From Lysobacterales bacterium (lineage in GTDB: Bacteria > Pseudomonadota > Gammaproteobacteria > Xanthomonadales > SZUA-5), in NCBI GenBank assembly GCA_024710675.1, contig JANJUH010000447.1, positions 1 through 10,182 on the forward strand: a DNA stretch of 10,182 bases, read 5' to 3'. The notes under the pieces were generated by a model. That model did not search any database, was not told the origin of the DNA, and saw only the letters and a program-made list of their open reading frames with translations. The translations under genes were made by a program, and so were the position numbers. Below, in pieces: positions 6,617 to 10,182 of this stretch. Positions within the stretch are counted from its first letter, which is position 1; the number at the start of each line of letters is the position of its first letter.

Positions 6617-8056
6617 ATGATCGAAAACTGGAGCTCCCTGATCCCGCTGCTGCCCGAGGTCTTCCTCCTCGGCATGATCTGCGTGATCCTCATTGCCGGC
6701 CTCTACATCGACGAGAAGCGCCGCGGCATCATCCATTTCCTCGCCATCCTGACGTTGGCGCTCACGGCCGTACTCACGCTGCGCCACTTTGCGGTCGGCC
6801 AGCGCTACACCGCCCTCGGCGGCATGTTCGTGCGCGATGGCGTCGGCGACATCCTCAAGCTCTTCGTCTATCTGTCGACAGCGATCGTCTTCGTCTACGC
6901 CAAGCACTGGCTGCGCGCGAACAAGCTCTTCAGCCCCGAGTTCTACGTGCTCGCGCTGTTCGCCGTGCTCGGCATGTGCATCCTGATCTCGGGCGGTAAT
7001 CTGCTGACGATCTACCTGGGCCTCGAGCTGATGGCGCTGTCCTCCTATGCGATGGTCGCGCTGAATCGCGATTCGCCGGTGGCCGCGGAATCGGCGATGA
7101 AGTACTTCGTGCTGGGCGCGCTGGCCTCGGGCCTGCTGCTCTACGGCATGTCGATCCTGTACGGCCTGACCGGCAGCCTCGACATCACGCTGATCGCCAA
7201 GGCGCTCGAGAGCGGCCGTCAGCCCGAAGTCGCCGTGGCCTTTGCCGTGGTCTTCGTCGTCGTCGGCATCGGCTTCAAGTTCGGCGCCGTGCCTTTCCAC
7301 ATGTGGGTGCCGGACGTCTACCACGGCGCCCCGACCGCGGTGACGCTGTTCCTGGCTTCGGCGCCCAAGCTCGCCGCCGTCGGCATGGCTTTCCGCCTGC
7401 TCGCCGAGGGCCTCGAGCCAATGGTCAAGGACTGGGCGCAGATGCTCGGCTTCCTGGCGATGATGTCGCTCGTGGTCGGCAACCTGGCGGCCATCGCGCA
7501 GACCAACCTCAAGCGCATGCTGGCCTATTCGACGATCTCGCACGTCGGCTTCATCCTGCTCGGCATCCTGGCCGGCAGCGAGCAGGGCTATGCCGCGGCG
7601 ATGTTCTATGCGATCACCTACGCGCTGATGACCACCGCCGCCTTTGGCATGATCATCGCCCTCTCGCACTCGGGCTTCGAAGCCGAGCGTATCGAGGACT
7701 TCAAGGGCCTCAACCAGCGCCAGCCCTGGCTCGCCTTCCTGATGCTGCTGGTGATGGCCTCGCTCGGCGGCTTCCCGCCGCTGGTGGGCTTCTTCTCCAA
7801 GCTCTACGTGCTGCAGGCGGCCATCAATGCCGGTTGGCTGTGGCTGGCAATAGTCGCGGTGGTGATGGCCGTGGTCGGCGCCTACTACTACCTGCGCGTC
7901 ATCAAGGTCATGTACTTCGACGAGCCGGACCGCGAGCACCAGATCCAGGCTCCGGGCGATGTGCGCGTCGTGCTCGCCGCCAATGGCCTGCTGCAGCTCT
8001 TCCTGACACTGTTCGTCGGTTCGCTGACGGCGCTCTGCGTGGCGGCCTGGCAGTAG
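6617..8056 (+). CDS. nuoN: NADH-quinone oxidoreductase subunit N (antiporter-like proton pump subunit)
   Basis: NuoN (479 residues, ND2 family, usual length about 475-490) is the proton-pumping subunit closest to NuoK, with about 14 membrane helices. Key residues align with those known from E. coli: Glu137 in 'YLGLELMALSSYAMVAL' (E. coli Glu133), Lys221 in 'GIGFKFGAVPFHMWVPDVY' (Lys217), Lys251 in 'SAPKLAAVGM' (Lys247) and Lys395 in 'GFFSKLYVL' (Lys395). The start ATG has AGGA at 6604-6607 upstream, a modest site. The gene is complete and ends ...AAWQ-TAG. The TAG (8054-8056) is part of the GTAG that opens the adjacent palindromic repeat, so the repeat element provides the stop codon. It is the last nuo gene. 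Confidence 0.98.
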   Translation: MIENWSSLIPLLPEVFLLGMICVILIAGLYIDEKRRGIIHFLAILTLALTAVLTLRHFAVGQRYTALGGMFVRDGVGDILKLFVYLSTAIVFVYAKHWLRANKLFSPEFYVLALFAVLGMCILISGGNLLTIYLGLELMALSSYAMVALNRDSPVAAESAMKYFVLGALASGLLLYGMSILYGLTGSLDITLIAKALESGRQPEVAVAFAVVFVVVGIGFKFGAVPFHMWVPDVYHGAPTAVTLFLASAPKLAAVGMAFRLLAEGLEPMVKDWAQMLGFLAMMSLVVGNLAAIAQTNLKRMLAYSTISHVGFILLGILAGSEQGYAAAMFYAITYALMTTAAFGMIIALSHSGFEAERIEDFKGLNQRQPWLAFLMLLVMASLGGFPPLVGFFSKLYVLQAAINAGWLWLAIVAVVMAVVGAYYYLRVIKVMYFDEPDREHQIQAPGDVRVVLAANGLLQLFLTLFVGSLTALCVAAWQ

Positions 8057-8116
8057 GAGCGCGCTCTGCGCGAAAGACCTTGCGGCAAAGCCGATCGCGC
8101 CCAAGGGCGCTCCTAC
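8053..8116 (+). repeat. REP/inverted-REP doublet, copy 1 (64 bp)
   Basis: The unit begins GTAGGAGCGC and ends with its exact reverse complement, GCGCTCCTAC (8107-8116). Inside, three short hairpins can form: CGCGC-TCT-GCGCG (stem arms within 8059-8072), CGGC-AAA-GCCG (8083-8093) and GCGCCC-AA-GGGCGC (8097-8110). They are closed by GTAGGA/TCCTAC. A GTAG tetranucleotide before the left hairpin and CTAC after the right one is the layout of REP doublets (BIMEs) mobilised by REP-associated tyrosine transposases in gammaproteobacteria; assignment to that class is inferred from form. The unit overlaps the nuoN stop codon. It could also stabilise or end the nuo transcript, but there is no T-run as in an intrinsic terminator. 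Confidence 0.8.
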
Positions 8117-8145
8117 CGGATGGCACGCAGCACCACGCCGCCGAT

Positions 8146-8211
8146 GTGGGAGCGCGCTCTGCGCGCGAAAGACCTTGCGGCAAAGCCGATCGCGCCCAAG
8201 GGCGCTCCTAC
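8146..8211 (+). repeat. REP/inverted-REP doublet, copy 2 (66 bp)
   Basis: This is a second copy in the same orientation, 29 bp after the first. It differs from copy 1 only by GTGG in place of GTAG at the left end and by two extra bases (GC) that complete a perfect GCGCGC-TCT-GCGCGC hairpin (8152-8166). The remaining hairpins are CGGC-AAA-GCCG (8178-8188) and GCGCCC-AA-GGGCGC (8192-8205), and the unit ends in TCCTAC at 8211. The left-arm A-to-G change still allows G-U pairing in RNA. The near identity over the rest suggests a recent duplication or two recent insertions of one element. Confidence 0.8.
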
Positions 8212-8274
8212 ATACGGCAACATGGCCTCGCCAGAGGCGCGGCCCCGACCGGCACGCCAGTGCGTTGACGGCGT
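8212..8274 (+). other. Intergenic spacer before the GGDEF gene
   Basis: This is the 63 bp between the second repeat and the start of the GGDEF protein. I see no clear sigma-70 promoter; TTGACG at 8265-8270 resembles a -35 box but has no matching -10 at a suitable distance. I also see no operator palindrome and no T-run terminator. There is no convincing Shine-Dalgarno before ATG 8275. The whole gap between nuoN and this gene is 218 bp, of which the two repeats take up most. Confidence 0.5.
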
Positions 8275-10149
8275 ATGCTCAGCCAACGCCAGCCGCGCGA
8301 CGAGGCCTCGATCCAGGCCGTGAATGCGTCCGTCTTGCCATCGCCGGATCCAGGTGCGCCGCGCCGCCGCGGGTACCTGCATGTCTGGCTGGTCCTCTTC
8401 CTGCTGGCACTGGCCAGTCCGCTCGCGGCCTTCGAATTGGCGCCCGGGACCGACGAGTACGATCTGTCCCCTCACGCCCAGGTCCTGCATGACACCAAGG
8501 CTGGCCACGATTTCACCAAGGTACGCAGCGCTGCCGGCTGGCAGGACCTCGGGACGCGCTCACCGGTCTTCGGCTTTGCCGATGGCGACTTCTGGTTCCG
8601 AACGCGGATCCGCGACGCCGGTCACGAGGAGCGCCGCTGGGTCTACCTGATCAGCTACTCCCTGCTCGACGAGATCGAGTTGCACATCCTGCGTGCCGAT
8701 GGCCGCAGCGAAGTCCGCCGCTCGGGCGACCACACGCCCTTTGCCAGCCGCGACCTCAAGCACCGCCATTTCAACTTCCTGATCGACCTGGCGCCCGGCG
8801 AATCGGTCGAGTTGCTGCTGCGCGTGCGCACCGCCAGTTCGGTCCAGGTGCCGCAGCACCTGCTGACGCGCGAAGCCTTCTTCGCCCGCACCCACGAGAG
8901 CCAGGCCGGCATCGGGCTCTATTACGGGATCCTGCTCGCGCTGCTGCTGTTCAACCTGATCCTGTGGGGCAGCCTGCGCGAACCGGTGTTCGGCTGGTAT
9001 GTGCTCTACGTCGCCACCTTCGGCGTCGTGCAGATGAACTTGAATGGCCTCGCCTTCGAGTACTTGTGGCCGGATTGGCCCGCCTGGGCGAATCACGCGA
9101 TGCCCCTGTCGATGGCCATCGGGCTGGCGACGATGACCCAGTTCTCGCGCTCATTCCTGGGCCTGTCACGGCAACGGCCGGGTATGGACCGGGTCTTCCT
9201 CGGCTTCATCGCGCTGCAGGTGCTCATGCTGGTGGCCAGCCCGCTGCTCCCCTACCGCACCGCGATCCTGGTCGAGACCGCGAGCGTGTTCTTCATCGTG
9301 CCCTTGATCCTGCACGTGGCAATCAGCCTCACGCGCTCGGGCTACCGGCCTGCGAGTTGGTTCCTGCTCGCCTGGAGCGTGCTGCTGATCGGCACCGTGG
9401 CCTACGCGATGGTGTCCTTCGGACTGCTGCCGAAGTGGTTCATCACCGAGTACGGCATCCAGATCGGCTCGGCACTCGAACTGACACTGCTGTCCTTTGC
9501 CCTGGCCTACCGCATCCGCGATCTCGAGCAGGAAAAGGCGCGCCTGATCCGCGCGGCCAATGACGAGCTCGAGGACAAGGTCGAGCAACGCACGCGCGAA
9601 CTCGAGACGGCGCTCGCCGAACTCGCGACGGCGAACCAGCAGCTGCACGAGGTCAGTCGCCGCGACGGCCTGACCGGGGTCTACAACCGCCGCTTCCTCG
9701 AACAGAGCATCGACCTGATGTGGGAAGCCAGCGCCGAAGCCGGCGAGCCCTTCTCGGTGCTGATGTTCGACATCGACCACTTCAAGTCGATCAACGACCA
9801 CCACGGCCATCTGGTCGGCGACGACTGCCTGAGGGCCGTGGCCGATGCGGTGCACGCCTGCCTGCGCAGCCCGCGCGAGTGCCTGGCGCGCTGGGGCGGC
9901 GAGGAGTTCATCCTGCTGCTACCCGGCATTTCCCTCGCCGAGGCGCGCCAGCGCGCCGAACAGGTTCGGCAGGCCGTGGAAACGCGCCGCCAGCCACCGC
10001 AGGGGCCGCGCATCGAACTGCGGGTCAGCGTCGGCGTCGCCAGCGCCTTCCCCACCCGCGGCACCCAGGTCATGGCGCTGGTCGAACAGGCCGACCGGGC
10101 GCTGTATCGCGCAAAAGCCGCGGGGCGCAACCGGGTGGAGCTGGCCTGA
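8275..10149 (+). CDS. Membrane 7TMR-DISM sensor diguanylate cyclase (GGDEF)
   Basis: This 624-residue protein should make cyclic di-GMP from two GTP at the inner membrane in response to an extracytoplasmic signal. Domains in order: a signal sequence or first membrane segment at about 33-52, ending '...ASPLAA' after basic residues; a periplasmic 7TMR-DISMED2-like beta domain (about 56-195, with 'FWFRTRI' and 'RVRTASSVQVP'); seven membrane helices of the 7TMR-DISM_7TM type (about 213-411); a coiled coil (about 414-461, 'ELEDKVEQRTRELETALAEL'); and a GGDEF domain (about 462-624). Catalytic residues are present: Asp499 in 'FDIDHFKSIND', Asn507, Asp516, the GGEEF at 541-545, and Lys614/Arg618 near the end. 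The inhibitory I-site (RxxD) is Ser532-x-x-Glu535 instead. The ligand is unknown. The start is uncertain: the ATG gives a 32-residue hydrophilic leader, and GTG 8320 is an in-frame alternative. No EAL domain follows. Confidence 0.93.
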   Translation: MLSQRQPRDEASIQAVNASVLPSPDPGAPRRRGYLHVWLVLFLLALASPLAAFELAPGTDEYDLSPHAQVLHDTKAGHDFTKVRSAAGWQDLGTRSPVFGFADGDFWFRTRIRDAGHEERRWVYLISYSLLDEIELHILRADGRSEVRRSGDHTPFASRDLKHRHFNFLIDLAPGESVELLLRVRTASSVQVPQHLLTREAFFARTHESQAGIGLYYGILLALLLFNLILWGSLREPVFGWYVLYVATFGVVQMNLNGLAFEYLWPDWPAWANHAMPLSMAIGLATMTQFSRSFLGLSRQRPGMDRVFLGFIALQVLMLVASPLLPYRTAILVETASVFFIVPLILHVAISLTRSGYRPASWFLLAWSVLLIGTVAYAMVSFGLLPKWFITEYGIQIGSALELTLLSFALAYRIRDLEQEKARLIRAANDELEDKVEQRTRELETALAELATANQQLHEVSRRDGLTGVYNRRFLEQSIDLMWEASAEAGEPFSVLMFDIDHFKSINDHHGHLVGDDCLRAVADAVHACLRSPRECLARWGGEEFILLLPGISLAEARQRAEQVRQAVETRRQPPQGPRIELRVSVGVASAFPTRGTQVMALVEQADRALYRAKAAGRNRVELA

Positions 10150-10163
10150 GGCAGCCACTGGGT

Positions 10164-10182
10164 GTGGGTCCGGATTCATCCG
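10164..10182 (+). repeat. Possible start of another palindromic repeat, cut by window edge
   Basis: After the GGDEF stop the final bases read GTGGGTCCGGATTCATCCG. CGGAT-TC-ATCCG (10171-10182) is a hairpin with a 5-bp stem, and the preceding GTGGG (10164-10168) matches the left end of repeat copy 2. The stem would lengthen if the next bases were GGAC or similar, which cannot be seen. It could be an intrinsic-terminator stem or a different REP-like family member. Confidence 0.35.

Noticed and set aside
4998..6620. A 540-codon plus-strand frame overlapping nuoM
   Set aside because: It is out of frame with nuoM and gives an Arg/Ala-rich translation with no family features; the conserved proton-pump residues are all in the nuoM frame.
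2958..8056. Mrp-type cation/proton antiporter operon instead of complex I
   Set aside because: NuoL, NuoM and NuoN resemble Mrp subunits, but the nuoG, nuoH, nuoI, nuoJ and nuoK context and order are diagnostic for complex I.
8053..8211. The two repeats as a CRISPR array or an intrinsic terminator
   Set aside because: There are only two copies with a single 29-bp spacer, they are strongly palindromic with GTRG/CTAC ends, and no cas gene is seen. No T-run follows either copy, so a standard intrinsic terminator is not supported.
8265..8279. Sigma-70 promoter (TTGACG at 8265, or TATGCT at 8274 as a -10 box)
   Set aside because: TTGACG has no -10 box 16-18 bp downstream, and TATGCT has no -35 box at the right distance upstream.
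8113..8508. Short open frames in both directions over the repeats
   Set aside because: They are created by the GC-rich palindromes, run into the GGDEF gene and show no recognisable protein features.

Overview
The window is GC-rich bacterial DNA that carries the 3' part of a respiratory complex I (nuo) operon, all on the + strand. In order it holds the C-terminal end of nuoG, complete nuoH, nuoI, nuoJ, nuoK, nuoL, nuoM and nuoN, a short intergenic repeat cluster, and one complete membrane-bound GGDEF protein. The order nuoG-H-I-J-K-L-M-N, the tight spacing and overlaps, the 162-residue NuoI with two canonical CxxCxxCxxxCP clusters, and GTAG/CTAC-flanked palindromic repeats together suggest a gammaproteobacterium. 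The order Lysobacterales (Xanthomonadales) is the most likely placement. That placement is inferred from family resemblance and repeat style; no rRNA or other strong marker is present.

Region 1 (1-8056) is one transcription-unit-like block. nuoG/nuoH overlap by 8 bp and nuoJ/nuoK by 4 bp, and the other gaps are 1-22 bp, except for 91 bp between nuoL and nuoM. NuoG belongs to the peripheral electron-transfer arm, and NuoI carries clusters N6a/N6b to the quinone site. NuoH forms the quinone chamber, NuoJ and NuoK bridge to the pump arm, and NuoL, NuoM and NuoN are the three antiporter-like proton-pumping subunits. The lysines and glutamates expected for proton translocation are visible in all of these, so the operon looks functional. 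Two details stand out: a His/Asp-rich insert in NuoL, and a 25-codon ORF with a good ribosome-binding site in the nuoL-nuoM gap.

Region 2 (8053-8274) holds two nearly identical 64/66-bp units. Each looks like a REP/inverted-REP doublet with GTAG or GTGG on the left and CTAC on the right, and each can fold into a cloverleaf. The first unit begins inside the last sense codon of nuoN and supplies its stop codon.

Region 3 (8275-10149) encodes a 7TMR-DISM receptor fused to a GGDEF diguanylate cyclase. Its catalytic residues are intact but its inhibitory I-site is degenerate. The last 33 bp hold the start of what may be another palindromic repeat, cut by the window edge.

I see no RNA genes, CRISPR array, transposase, prophage or defence genes. 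Most of the window is ordinary conserved metabolism. The points worth a second look are the repeats, the NuoL insert, the nuoL-nuoM gap and the I-site of the cyclase. I found no convincing new system.
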